Below, piece after piece: positions 36,596-46,570 of a stretch of 64,000 nt of DNA. The stretch is from Ahniella sp. (GTDB taxonomy: Bacteria; Pseudomonadota; Gammaproteobacteria; Xanthomonadales; Ahniellaceae). The notes under the pieces are model-generated. The model searched no databases, had not been told where the DNA came from, and worked only from the letters and a program-made list of their open reading frames with translations. The stretch lies in assembly GCA_016712105.1 (NCBI GenBank), contig JADJRU010000007.1, forward strand, positions 1 to 64,000. Reading direction: 5' to 3'. A program made the translations under genes and the position numbers. Position 1 is the stretch's first letter, and each line of letters starts with the position of its first letter.

Positions 36596-38852
36596 ATGAA
36601 TGGTTTCGCCCGCCTCTTGTCCTGCTGTTTGCTGCTTGTTGTGCCATCGATCCACGCTTCCAAGGCACCTGATCGCGTGCCACCGCCCGACCCGTCTGAA
36701 ATGGTTGGGCCACGGGAGCCCCGAATCGGGCTGGTGCTGGGCGGGGGCGGTGCCCGCGGCGCGGCGCATATTGGCGTCCTCAAGGTTCTCGAGCGCGAAC
36801 GCGTGCCTATCCATGCGATTGCCGGCACGAGCATGGGTGCGATCGTGGGCAGCCTCTACGCCGCCGGCTACTCGGCCGACCAGATCGAGGCGCTGCTGGG
36901 GTCACTGAACTACAAGGAGTTCCTTTCCGACGAGCCCGCTCGCGAGAATCTGCCGATGCGCCGGAAGGAACAGGATTTCCGCGATTTGCTGGATTTCGAG
37001 CTGGGATTCCGTGATGGGAAGATCCAGTTTCCCCGCGGGTTCCTGCAAGGCCAGAAGTTTCTCAACCTCATGCGACGCATGATGCTGCCGGTGTGGGAAG
37101 TGAACCACTTCGACCACTTGCCGATTCCGTTCAGGGCTGTCGGCACCGACATTGGCCGCGGTCAGCGTGTGGTGTTCGAGGAGGGCGATCTTGCGCTCGC
37201 GGTCCGAGCCAGCATGGCCGTGCCCGGCGCGTTTGCGCCGATCCGGGTGGACGGCAAGCTGATGGTGGATGGTGGCCTGGTCGACAACGTTCCGATCGAA
37301 GTCGTGCGCGCCATGAATGTCGATCGCGTGATCGTTGTCGATGTCAGTGGCCCGTTGATGAAGTAGTCCGAACTGAACTCCCCGTTCTCGGTGTCGCTGC
37401 AGATGGTGACCGTCCTGATGCAACAACGGACCGATCAGGCTTTGGCCACCTTGGCGCCGCAGGATCTGCTGATCCAGCCCGCACTGGGTGAGTTCAGCTC
37501 AACTGCATTCGACAGGGCACCTGAAGCCATTGCCATCGGCGAACAGTCGACCGAGGCGCTTCGTTCGCAACTGACGCGGTTTTCCCTGGATGAGCCACGA
37601 TATCGCGCGCTCCGGGCACAGCAAAAACAGCCCGGAGTTCGGTCGTCCGTTGATTGGGTGGATCGAAGTCAACGACTCACGTACGCGCACCCCAGGCCAG
37701 GTGTCCCGGCTCCTGGCCGACCAGGAGGGCACAACCCTCGACGTGGCGGCCATCGAGAACCGCTTGGACAAGGCGTACGGTGCCGGCAGTTACGAGCGAA
37801 TCCTGTATCGGATCGGCCGAAAGGACGAGATGCTCGGTTTGCAGGTGACGCCTGTCGACAAAGGCTGGGGCCCGAACTACATCGGCTTCGGCTTGCAGAT
37901 CAATGACGACTTCAATGGGCGTTCGGATTACCAGATCGCGGCCGAAACAACGTTTACTGGCCTGAACCGCTGGGGCGCGGAAGCACGGCTGCGAATGGAC
38001 CTCGGACGGATCGCCGGATTCAGCGGCGAGTGGTACCAACCCTTTGGCAAGTCCGGTCAGTTGTATCTGTTACCGGGGGCCCGATTGAGTGCCCGTAACC
38101 AGCCCGTCCGGGAAGGTTTGGACACGACGGCAGAGTTTCGTTTTGAACAGAGCAAAATCGGGATCGAGGGTGGTTGGCACGTCAACAACCAACTCACCGT
38201 GTTCGCCGAACTGGAGCGCGGCGTCACCGAAGCGCGCGAATTGATCGGCGACACGCAGCAGATTTCCGAGTTTCGCCTTCATTTCGGCAGTGTCGGCGTG
38301 GGTGCCCGGTATGACTCGCTCGATGATGCGTTCTTCCCGTCGCGCGGCGCACGAGGTTCGTTCAACGCCACGGCCTTCCGTGAAACATTGGGTACTGCCA
38401 ACGATGGCGAGGTTTTGGCATTCGAGTGGAATCAGGCGTTCTCCCGCGGCCGGTACCACGGAGTTCTCGGTTTATCCGGACAAACCGAGATCGGGGACCC
38501 GGATGCACTGGAGAGCCTGGCCACACTCGGCGGCCTGGCGCAGTTGTCGGGTTATGGGGAGCGCGAACTGGTCGGTCGCCATTCTGCGCTCGGCCGGGCG
38601 GTGTTCTATCGGCGGTTGGGAGACATGACCCGTCTGGTGTCGGTGCCGTCCTATCTCGGATTCAGCCTCGAATCGGGCAACGTCTGGGCCACACGCGACG
38701 ACATTTCGGTCGACTCGCTGATTCTGGCCGGGTCGGTCTTCGTGGGCGTTTCAACGCCGCTGGGACCGGTTTTCCTCGGCTACGGCTACGCCGAGACCGG
38801 CGCCAGTTCGTATTACCTCAACTTTGGTTCACTTTTCGGCGGGCGGCGCTGA
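36596..38852 (+). pseudogene. Patatin-like phospholipase/outer-membrane barrel (PlpD-like, type Vd), interrupted
   Basis: Starts with a signal peptide (FARLLSCCLLLVVPSIHA). The patatin domain has the oxyanion GGGGARG (about residues 49-55), the nucleophile in GTSMG (S79) and the catalytic DGG (D225). After a TAG in frame at 37364-37366 the same frame continues (LNSPFSVSLQMVTVL), then shifts near 37625 (AAAAA). A POTRA-like segment and a C-terminal beta-barrel of the surface-antigen/BamA type follow, to 38852 (ending YYLNFGSLFGG). Lipase plus POTRA plus barrel is the layout of type Vd autotransporters such as PlpD. With one stop and one frameshift the gene is probably non-functional. Confidence 0.85.
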
Positions 38853-39070
38853 GCCTCTGATCGGCGACAGCGGCGAACACCCACAAGAACATGGGGTCCG
38901 GCCGAATCGGGACACAAGTGCTTGTGTCTGTTGATGTTTTCCTGCTGATGCGGGCTCTTGGTAGCCAAGGCTTTGTTTTTTCACGACTTCGGTTTATCAT
39001 CGGGAGGCCGCGATCGCCCTCGCGGCAGACGATTACAAAAAATCCAATAAAGCTAAGAGGTAAAAGCGAC

Positions 39071-39961
39071 ATGCGCAGCGGCACTTGGCTCCTCAGCCTT
39101 GCCCTACTCTCGTCCGCTTCCATCACGGAGGCGGCGCCGTTGGCGTATGGCGTCTCTTTCGACACGCTTTATCAGTTGGATCTGGCAACTGGCAACGCCA
39201 CGCGCCTCGGCACAATCGGGTTCAACGACGTCGAGGGTCTGGCCATCTCGGCCGATGGAACCCTGTATGGCGTATCCGATGCCAACAAGACCCTGATCAT
39301 GATCGACAAGCGCACGGGTCGTGGTGCTGCGGTCGGTGGCCTCAATGGCAATCTGGGGCTCAGCGGTCAGGGCTCCGGCCAATTCGATGCCATGGATTTT
39401 GGCCTCACGTTTTCCTGCGACGGCAAACTCTGGCTGTCGTCCGACGCGACCCGCAAATTCTGGGAAGTGGATCCCGGTACCGGTGCGACCCGGTTTGTCG
39501 GCAATCTTGGCGTACAGATCACGGCACTCGGCGCTCGCGGCGACGGTGTCTACGGATTTGGCTCCAATGGCGACGAAAGCCTGTACGGCATCGACCTGGC
39601 TTCGGGTCAAGCGCGCGTGATTGGCCCGATGCACAACGGTTCGACGGTTGCCGATGGCGGCCTCGACGCCGACGAGGAAGGCAATCTGTGGGGCGTGCTT
39701 GATTACCGTCCACCGCAGGACAACAAGCCGAGCGACATCGTGCGGATCGACCATCGCACCGGTCTCAGCACCAAAATCAGCACAACGCTGACAGAAATGG
39801 AAGGTTTGGCGATGGCGCCCATTCGTGCCTGTGGCGCCGATCCCGATCCACGCGGGCCTGCCCCGGTGTCCATTCCCAGCCTGCAGGATCTCGGCCTTGC
39901 GCTGCTCGGCAGCCTGATGGCGCTGCTCGGCTTTCTTGCGCTGGATCGCCGGCGTCTCTGA
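39071..39961 (+). CDS. Exported NHL/SMP30-like protein with IPTL-CTERM-like sorting tail
   Basis: A 296-residue exported protein. It has an N-terminal signal peptide (LLSLALLSSASITEAAP) and a beta-propeller-like body with repeats of the form ADGTLYGVSDANK / DGKLWLSSDATRK / EGNLWGVLDYR. The C-terminus is a sorting signal of the IPTL-CTERM kind: SIPSLQDLG, a single hydrophobic helix (LALLGSLMALLGFLALD), then RRR. The motif differs from the IPTL consensus at three of four letters (IPSL, and D in place of W), so it is a divergent member. AGAGGTAAAAGCGAC precedes ATG 39071. No cognate sorting enzyme is in the window. Confidence 0.8.
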   Translation: MRSGTWLLSLALLSSASITEAAPLAYGVSFDTLYQLDLATGNATRLGTIGFNDVEGLAISADGTLYGVSDANKTLIMIDKRTGRGAAVGGLNGNLGLSGQGSGQFDAMDFGLTFSCDGKLWLSSDATRKFWEVDPGTGATRFVGNLGVQITALGARGDGVYGFGSNGDESLYGIDLASGQARVIGPMHNGSTVADGGLDADEEGNLWGVLDYRPPQDNKPSDIVRIDHRTGLSTKISTTLTEMEGLAMAPIRACGADPDPRGPAPVSIPSLQDLGLALLGSLMALLGFLALDRRRL

Positions 39962-40071
39962 TTGGCTCGTTGGGTCCCGGCCCTGACAAAGTAAGCCCAT
40001 CACCCCGTGCTAACAGCCGGTTCAGCCAAACTCAGACATGCTGGGCCTATCCCTGATTGTGGAGTTTCCGA

Positions 40072-40772
40072 ATGTTTCGAGCCTTGATCCTTGCCCTCGT
40101 CCTGGTTGTTCCATTTGCAACCGACGCAGCTGACCCCAAGAACCTCAAGCGCGCTCAAGACGCAACCCGCGTACTGAACGAAATCATGATGGCGCCGGAC
40201 AAGCGAATCCCGAATCGGCTGATCGATGAAGCCGAGGCCATTGCGGTGATCCCCGATGTCGTCAAGGCGGGCCTGGTTCTGGGGGGCGTTACGGCAAAGG
40301 GTTCCTGTCCGTCCGAGCTCCCGACCGCACATGGTCGAACCCGAGTTTCATCTCCATTTCAGGGGGCAGCATTGGCTTTCAGGCCGGCGTGCAGTCCACC
40401 GACGTGATCCTGGTGTTCCGCACCCGCCGTGGCGTCGAGTCGATCGTCAATGGCAAGTTCACGCTGGGTGCCGACGCAGCAGTTGCCGCCGGGCCGGTCG
40501 GGCGCAGTGCCCAGGCTGCCACCGATGATCAGCTCAAGGCAGAGATCTACAGCTACTCGCGCAGCCGCGGTTTGTTTGCCGGTGTGGCGCTCGACGGCTC
40601 GGTGCTGTCCATCGACCACGACGCCAACCAGGACATCTACGGCAAGAAGGCCCGACCACGCCGCATCTTCGAAGGCCGCATCAACACGGACGTGGCCGCC
40701 GAAGTGGTCGATTTCCGTGATCGCCTGGAAGAATATGCAGCCTCCGCAGAGGCTGCGCGCTCTGGGCAGTAG
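40072..40772 (+). pseudogene. SYLF (YSC84)-domain lipid-binding protein, frameshifted
   Basis: An exported SYLF-domain protein (about 233 residues when joined). A signal peptide opens it (ALILALVLVVPFATDAA), then VLNEIMMAPDKRIPNRLIDEAEAIAVIP and KAGLVLGG. The frame shifts at a G6 run (40281-40286), where the expected seventh G is missing. The other frame continues as RYGKGFLSVR...FQAGVQSTDVILVFRT, LGADAAVAAGPVGR and IYSYSRSRGLFAGVALDGS, the classic SYLF sequence. SYLF proteins bind phospholipids in the periplasm. A missing base in a G6/G7 run is the kind of lesion to re-check in raw reads. Confidence 0.87.
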
Positions 40773-40872
40773 GCCCTTCAGCGGCGAGAGGTGCTTGCCG
40801 CAACGTGGTCAGATCGAGCCTGAGGCAGTCGCAGAGTGTCAACTGGCCGCCAGTCTGGTGTGGCGGCAGCGC

Positions 40873-41532
40873 TCAGGATGACAAGGTTCCACCCTGCAGG
40901 AACCGCAGCACGGCATCAGCCACTGGTGTTGAGAACACCAGGCCGGTATGAGAGGCCGGCAACACCAGATGGTCAGTGATGCCGGGCAGGTGGGTTTCTG
41001 CAACGCGGACGGTGCCGTCGCTGTCATCGGCAAAACCGCCGAGCATCTGAGCGAGGCCAAACGGCATTCGGCCAGCGATCACGCCAACTTCGCGGGCCCC
41101 GGTCCAGGCCGGCAGGCCGGCACAAAGGCGCTCGGCACTTTCGCCCAAAGTCCACGATGCCACGCCGGCAACCCGACGCGCCGCCTCGGACCCGAGAAGT
41201 GGTGAGCCGAGACACACCGTTCTGCCGGGTCGGTGGCTGTTCCGGGTGGCAAGCAAAGCTACCAGGCCCCCGAGACTATGCCCGACCAGATGAATGTGAT
41301 CACCCGGCAGGGTAACGAGCATGTCGGCGAGCCTTTCTGCGGAGCGATCGGCGCCCTGCTGCAGCGACGCGTAGTCGAACACGATGGTGTTGAACCCTGC
41401 TTCCCGCACTCGGCGAGCGATGAGGCCCATGGCAAAGCCACGCATCCATATGCCGTGCAGCAAAATCACGACATCGCCTTGTTTCGCTGCGCCGGTCTTC
41501 AACTGGAAACCTTCGATTGGGCAACCCGGCAC
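40873..41532 (-). CDS. Alpha/beta hydrolase (lipase/acyl-hydrolase type)
   Basis: A small alpha/beta hydrolase (about 219 residues). VVILLHGIW is the oxyanion-hole HG motif, HLVGHSLGGLVAL the nucleophile elbow (G-H-S-L-G), and an acidic residue plus HTGLVF near the C-terminus could complete the triad. The upstream frame overlaps the pilC end, so I chose GTG 41532, which begins VPGCPIEG; the exact start is uncertain. Ferulate, lipid or peptide esters are all possible substrates. It is transcribed in the same direction as pilC and pilB and is just downstream of pilC. Confidence 0.75.
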   Translation of the reverse strand: MPGCPIEGFQLKTGAAKQGDVVILLHGIWMRGFAMGLIARRVREAGFNTIVFDYASLQQGADRSAERLADMLVTLPGDHIHLVGHSLGGLVALLATRNSHRPGRTVCLGSPLLGSEAARRVAGVASWTLGESAERLCAGLPAWTGAREVGVIAGRMPFGLAQMLGGFADDSDGTVRVAETHLPGITDHLVLPASHTGLVFSTPVADAVLRFLQGGTLSS

Positions 41533-41578
41533 CTGCAGACCCTTGGGCTGATCCGGGCCTGCAGGGAATAGACCAGGT

Positions 41579-42861
41579 TCAGACCGTTGCCGCCATCTTG
41601 AAGATAGGCAGGTACATGGCGATGACCATGCTGCCCACCATGCCACCGATGACGACCATGATGAACGGCTCGAGCAGACTGCTCAATGCGTCCACGGCAT
41701 TGTTCACTTCGCGCTCGTAGAACTCTGCGACCTTCGTCAACATCGTATCCAGCGAACCGGCTTCCTCGCCGATCGCAGTCATTTGCAGGACCATTGGTGG
41801 AAACAAATTGACCTGACGCATTGCCACGTTGAGTTGATAACCGACAGCGACGTCTTCTTTCACACGCTTGGTCGCTTCATTGTAGATGACGCTGCCGGTG
41901 GCACCGCCCACGGTTTCAAGCGCCTCGACCAGGGGCACGCCCGACTTGAAGGTCAAGGCCAGTGTTCGTGCAAACCGCGAAATCGCAGACTGGTGGAGAA
42001 TCTGGCCGATGACGGGCAATTTCAACATGCTCCGGTCGATGAAATGGGCGAACGCCGGCGACCGCTTGTAGGACTCGATGGCTGCAAAACCCGCGGCAAA
42101 GGCAACACCCCGATGAGCCACCAATAGGCAACCATGAATTCCGAAGCATGGACATACAACATGGTGAACGCCGGCAACTCGGTTCCGAAACCTTCGAACA
42201 CCGTTTTGAACTGGGGAATCACGAAAATCAGCAGAATCGCACTGACGATAATCGCCACGGCAATGACCGCCGCAGGATAGAAAAGGGCCTTCTTGATCTT
42301 GCCCTTGATCGCTTCGATGTTTTCCTTGTACGTCGCGACGGTATCGAGCACCGTATCCAACACACCCGCCTGCTCACCCGCACGCACCAGATTGCGGAAC
42401 AACTCGTCGAATTGCACGGCGTACTTGCTGAGTGCTTCGAACAGACTCGAACCACCCTCCAGTTCATTCTTGATTCCGATCAGCATTTCGGTCATTGCGG
42501 CATTCTTCTGTCCGCTGGCAATGATGTCGAACGATTGCACCATCGGCACGCCCGATTGCATCATCGTAGCCAACTGGCGGGCGAGGATCGAAATTTCCTT
42601 GGCCGTGATTTTTCCGCGTCGCGAGAAGAAACCCACCTTCTTCTGCGTCACCGCCGTCGGCGTGAGTCCCAATCGGCGCAGTTCGGCTTTGACGAGGTTC
42701 TCGTTCTTCCCCATCATTTCGCCCTTCATCACCTTCCCGCGCTTGTCCTTGCCGGTCCAGTAGAAGGTCTGAAGTTGTTCCAGACGCGGGCCACCCGGCT
42801 TGGCACCGGGCTTGGCACCAGTCGGACGGGTCGTGGGGCGAGGAGCTGATGCAGTAGCCAT
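41579..42861 (-). pseudogene. pilC: Type IV pilus inner-membrane platform protein PilC, frameshifted
   Basis: PilC organises the inner-membrane pilus assembly platform with the PilB ATPase. The N-terminal part (residues 1-270) carries the first GspF domain (ITAKEISILARQLATMMQSGVPMVQ and ALSKYAVQFDELFRNLVRAGEQAG). The frame changes near 42108 (CCCC on the plus strand) and the second GspF domain follows (ARTLALTFKSGVPLVEALE, MTAIGEEAGSLDTML). Without the one-base change the protein would have the usual length (about 427). Given intact pilB and the homopolymer context, a sequencing error is likely. Confidence 0.87.
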
Positions 42862-42864
42862 GGC

Positions 42865-44598
42865 TTAGTCCTTGGTCACACGGTTGATTTCAGCGAGACT
42901 GGTGAAGCCGTTCTTGCATTTCAACAGTGCAGATTGGCGCAGATCGTTGATGCCGTTGCGCTTGGCGATTTCGGCAATCTGAATGGCGTTGCCGCCACTC
43001 AGGATTACCTTCTGGATTTCTTCGGTCATCGGCATGACCTGATAGATGCCGACACGGCCCTTGTAGCCGTCATTGCAGCCGGAACACCCTACCGCTTCGT
43101 AGATCGTGAGCGAGTCCACTTCGTCTTCCTTGAAACCTTCGGCCAGCAGCGCTTCGCGCGGAATCCGAATCGGGCGCTTGCAATCATGTAAGCGCCGACC
43201 GAGTCGCTGTGCCGTGATCAAAGTCACGGAAGAGGTGATATTGAACGGCGCGATACCCATGTTCATCAGGCGAGCGACCGTTTGCGGCGCGTCATTGGTA
43301 TGCAACGTGGACAACACGAAGTGACCGGTCTGGGCTGCCTTGATGGCGATCTCCGCGGTTTCCAGGTCACGGATTTCGCCTACCATGATGATGTCTGGAT
43401 CCTGCCGCAAGAATGAACGCAGGGCTGCCGCGAACGTCATGCCCTTCTTGGCATTCTGTTGCACCTGATTGATGCCGTGAACGCGGATTTCAACCGGATC
43501 TTCTGCGGTGGAAATGTTGACCGCATCGGTATTCAGGATATTGAGTGCGGTATACAGCGATACCGTCTTGCCGGAGCCAGTGGGACCCGTCACCAGCACC
43601 ATGCCATAAGGGCGGTGGATGGCGCTGAGGAAGTGGTTCTTCTGCTCTTCTTCGTAACCGAGTTTGTCGATACCCAGCTTTGCTGCCGAAGCGTCGAGGA
43701 TACGCAGCACCGCCTTTTCCCCAAACAACGTGGGGCAAGTACTGACTCGAAAGTCCATCGACCTCGCTTTGGTAATGTTGAGTTTGATGCGGCCATCCTG
43801 AGGCAGGCGGCGTTCGGCGATGTCCAGGCCGGACATGACCTTGATTCGCGCGGCGATTCGAGGTGCCAGCTTCACCGGTGCATTCGCGACCGGCCGAAGG
43901 ATCCCGTCAAGGCGGAAACGCACGCGCAACGAGGTTTCGTAGGGTTCGAAATGAACATCCGACGCACCGCGCTTGATCGCATCGAGCAGACACTTGTTGA
44001 CGAACTTGACGATGGGTGTGTCATCGGCGCCACCAGCGTCGGTGCCCGTCGTGGCTTCTTCCAGGTCGTCACCCTCACCGAGTTCCATCCCTTCGATGCC
44101 TTCGTCATCATCCCCACCCATCTGCTGGTTGAGTTGATCAACCCCCGCCAAGGCGGTATCAATTGCCTTGTCGAGAAAATCCTCAGGCACGACGATCGGA
44201 TCGACCGGCATGTTGGCCTGGAATTTGATGTCATCCAGTGCACGCAGGTTGGTTGGATCGGAAATGCCAACAAACAAGCGATTGCCACGCTTGAACAGCG
44301 GCATCGCGCGGTGTTGCTGGATCAGCTTCTCGTCGACCAGCTTGATCGGGGCCTGACGAAGGTCCAACGCTCGCACGTCGAACAGTGGAATGCCGAACTC
44401 CGTGGCAGCCGCCCCAGCAACCTGGATGGCTGGCGCTACCGCGTTCTGTACGAGATAACTGACCAGCGGAATCTTCTGCTTGTTCGACGCATCAACGGCC
44501 TTCCGCGCGTCTTCCTCGCCGATGACCCCATCGATCACCAGACGTCGCACGATGCCGGGCAGGCCGGTGAGTTGTGCCGGGTTGATGGGATTGGCCAT
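42865..44598 (-). CDS. pilB: Type IV pilus assembly ATPase PilB
   Basis: A 577-residue GspE/PilB ATPase that powers pilus extension. The N-terminal MshEN/GspE_N domain (LPGIVRRLVIDGVIGEEDARKA) is followed by an arginine-containing segment and the Walker A motif (TGPTGSGKT). Asp-box and His-box regions (ILRDxx-like EIRDLETAEIAIKAAQTGH) follow, then a C-terminal cysteine cluster (VGCSGC with an upstream HDCKR cysteine) that binds zinc. It lies directly upstream of pilC with 3 bp between, as in other Lysobacterales pil operons. pilD and pilin genes are not in the window. Intact. Confidence 0.95.
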   Translation of the reverse strand: MANPINPAQLTGLPGIVRRLVIDGVIGEEDARKAVDASNKQKIPLVSYLVQNAVAPAIQVAGAAATEFGIPLFDVRALDLRQAPIKLVDEKLIQQHRAMPLFKRGNRLFVGISDPTNLRALDDIKFQANMPVDPIVVPEDFLDKAIDTALAGVDQLNQQMGGDDDEGIEGMELGEGDDLEEATTGTDAGGADDTPIVKFVNKCLLDAIKRGASDVHFEPYETSLRVRFRLDGILRPVANAPVKLAPRIAARIKVMSGLDIAERRLPQDGRIKLNITKARSMDFRVSTCPTLFGEKAVLRILDASAAKLGIDKLGYEEEQKNHFLSAIHRPYGMVLVTGPTGSGKTVSLYTALNILNTDAVNISTAEDPVEIRVHGINQVQQNAKKGMTFAAALRSFLRQDPDIIMVGEIRDLETAEIAIKAAQTGHFVLSTLHTNDAPQTVARLMNMGIAPFNITSSVTLITAQRLGRRLHDCKRPIRIPREALLAEGFKEDEVDSLTIYEAVGCSGCNDGYKGRVGIYQVMPMTEEIQKVILSGGNAIQIAEIAKRNGINDLRQSALLKCKNGFTSLAEINRVTKD

Positions 44599-44688
44599 AA
44601 CGTACCCTTAAAAGTCTTTGGCAGGAATGTACCGCAAATCCCTGCTGGATCGGAAGTTTTTGTGTCAAGTGCGCGCTTTGGCTCCACC

Positions 44689-45984
44689 TCAGTCGACGAG
44701 CACTCCGGGCGCATCCAGCACCAACTGCACCATCGCCCGGACCCCGGTATCCAGCGCCCCCTCGTCCACCTCGAAGCGGGGTGAGTGGTTCGGCGCAGCC
44801 TTCGCGAGGTCGGCACCGGGCTTGATGGCGCCGACAAAGAAGTACATGCCCGGCAGGTTTTCGGTGAAACGCGGGAAATCTTCGGCGACCATGTTGGGCG
44901 GGATGGTCTTGACCCGGTCGGCGCCGACCGCTCGTTCGAGGCTCGGGCGCATGGCCCGGGTCAGCGTCGGATCGTTGTAGGTCACCAGGTTGACGGCCTC
45001 GGGCATCGGGATCTTGTGCTCGATTTCCGCACCCTGCGCGGCAGCCACGTGTTCGGCGGTCCGGATCAGGCGGTCGAACAGATCCTGTCGCATGACCGGG
45101 TCGAATGTGCGGATGGTGCCTTCAAGCTCGACGCGATCGGGAATGATGTTCCAGCGAAGTCCACCATGCACCATGCCGAAGCTCAGCACGGCCGGGAGCT
45201 CGGAGATGTTCAATTGGCGGCTGACGATACTCTGCGACTGGCTGACGATGTTGGCCGCCGTAAGCACCGGGTCGACGCCGCGCCAGGGCTGGGCACCATG
45301 GGTCTGCTGGCCCTTCACGGTGATGCTGAATCGGTCGGAACCGGCCAGGATGGGGCCTTCGCGCACACCGATCTGATCGGAATGCAGGGTGTAGAACACG
45401 TGCAGACCGAAGATCGCGTCGGGCTGGCGCCCTTCGAACACCCCTTCCTTCATCATCAGATCGGCACCGCCTTCTTCACCGGGCGGGGGGCCTTCTTCGG
45501 CCGGCTGGAACACGAACAGCACTTCGCCAGCCAGATCGTCCCGCATCGCGGACAACACCCTTGCCGTGCCCAGCAGGATCGCGGTGTGGGCATCATGTCC
45601 GCAGGCGTGCATCACGCCGACCTCCGTCCCATTGAACTGGGTCCGCACTGTCGAGGCGAACGGCAGATCGACCTCTTCGACCACCGGCAGTGCATCCATA
45701 TCGGCACGCAACGCAATCCGTGGCCCCGGCTTGCCGCCCTTCAAGGTGCCGATCACCCCGGTCTTCGCCACACCGGTCTGGACGTCGATCCCGAGGCGCT
45801 TGAGTTCCGCCGCGACAATGCCGGCAGTCCGCGTTTCGCGGTTGCCGAGCTCCGGGTTCTGGTGGAAATCGCGACGGAAACCGATGACCGGGTCGCGAGC
45901 TTCGGCAAACAGGGCATCAAGCTTGGCCGGTTCAGCCTGGGCGACCGGCAGGACAAACAACAGGGGCAGGGCTTTGCGAAACAT
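44689..45984 (-). CDS. M20D-family amidohydrolase
   Basis: An exported M20D aminoacylase/amidohydrolase of about 431 residues. ATG 45984 (MFRKALPLL) starts a signal peptide. The body has the metal-site MHACGHDAHTA and the catalytic-glutamate QPAEEGPPPGE, plus LRADMDALPV. Family members cleave N-acyl amino acids, indole-3-acetyl conjugates or similar amides. An upstream ATG (46005) is open but does not improve the signal peptide. The frame is intact. The gene lies beside, not within, the pilB-pilC group. Confidence 0.88.
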   Translation of the reverse strand: MFRKALPLLFVLPVAQAEPAKLDALFAEARDPVIGFRRDFHQNPELGNRETRTAGIVAAELKRLGIDVQTGVAKTGVIGTLKGGKPGPRIALRADMDALPVVEEVDLPFASTVRTQFNGTEVGVMHACGHDAHTAILLGTARVLSAMRDDLAGEVLFVFQPAEEGPPPGEEGGADLMMKEGVFEGRQPDAIFGLHVFYTLHSDQIGVREGPILAGSDRFSITVKGQQTHGAQPWRGVDPVLTAANIVSQSQSIVSRQLNISELPAVLSFGMVHGGLRWNIIPDRVELEGTIRTFDPVMRQDLFDRLIRTAEHVAAAQGAEIEHKIPMPEAVNLVTYNDPTLTRAMRPSLERAVGADRVKTIPPNMVAEDFPRFTENLPGMYFFVGAIKPGADLAKAAPNHSPRFEVDEGALDTGVRAMVQLVLDAPGVLVD

Positions 45985-46168
45985 GGTTCGTTCCTCGGGG
46001 ATCATCGGGACAAGACTCGCGCCGACGCGGCACGGAAATCAAGCGCCCAGTATCAGAGCATGGCACCAAGAGTTCTACAGCATGAGGCGTTGCCGGTAGA
46101 AATCGCCTCGACGGATCACCTGATCGAGCATTCAAGCCGCCCCGATCCGGGACTTCCAAGGAACCGCC

Positions 46169-46570
46169 ATGCGTCTGCCTGCCCTGTTGTTGCTCGCTGC
46201 TTCCGTCACCCACGCACAGGCGTCACCGGGTGAAGCATCAGCTGCCGTCTCCGAAGCGAGTGTCGGCGGCTCATCCTTGCTGGTGGAGGGTGTGGGCAAT
46301 CTTGTGAGTGCTGGCGGTGAACTCGTACTCGGCGCCGTCACACTCGGAGCCGGAACGGCCAGTGTCACGATTGCGGTCGCTGGGTCGGCCACCCAGGCGG
46401 TGGTGCTTGTACCGATCGAAATCGGTCGTGCCGTCACCGGGTCGGTGGGCGCCTCGGTCGAACAACGGCCGTGTCCCGGTGGCTCACTGCTGCGTGTGGA
46501 CGGCCACGACCTGGCGTTCGTCCCTGACGCCGGAACACGCAGCCGCATGCACACTGAGCAGGTGCGCTGA
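46169..46570 (+). CDS. Small exported hypothetical protein upstream of a DUF2145 gene
   Basis: A 133-residue protein with a signal peptide (MRLPALLLLAASVTHAQA), then a low-complexity, Ala/Gly/Val-rich region (GNLVSAGGELVLGAVTLG and SVTIAVAGSATQAVVLVPIEI) that could form a membrane-associated helix. C-terminal CPGG follows. Its stop overlaps the start of the DUF2145 gene (TGATG), so the two are translated together and probably function together. Family not recognised. Confidence 0.72.
   Translation: MRLPALLLLAASVTHAQASPGEASAAVSEASVGGSSLLVEGVGNLVSAGGELVLGAVTLGAGTASVTIAVAGSATQAVVLVPIEIGRAVTGSVGASVEQRPCPGGSLLRVDGHDLAFVPDAGTRSRMHTEQVR

Noticed and set aside
43459..44784. Plus-strand frame of 441 codons opposite pilB
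   Set aside because: Shadow of pilB; the pilB reading has Walker A and the zinc cluster.
44785..46233. Plus-strand frame of 482 codons opposite the M20D amidohydrolase
   Set aside because: Shadow frame; the minus strand carries the M20 metal motifs.
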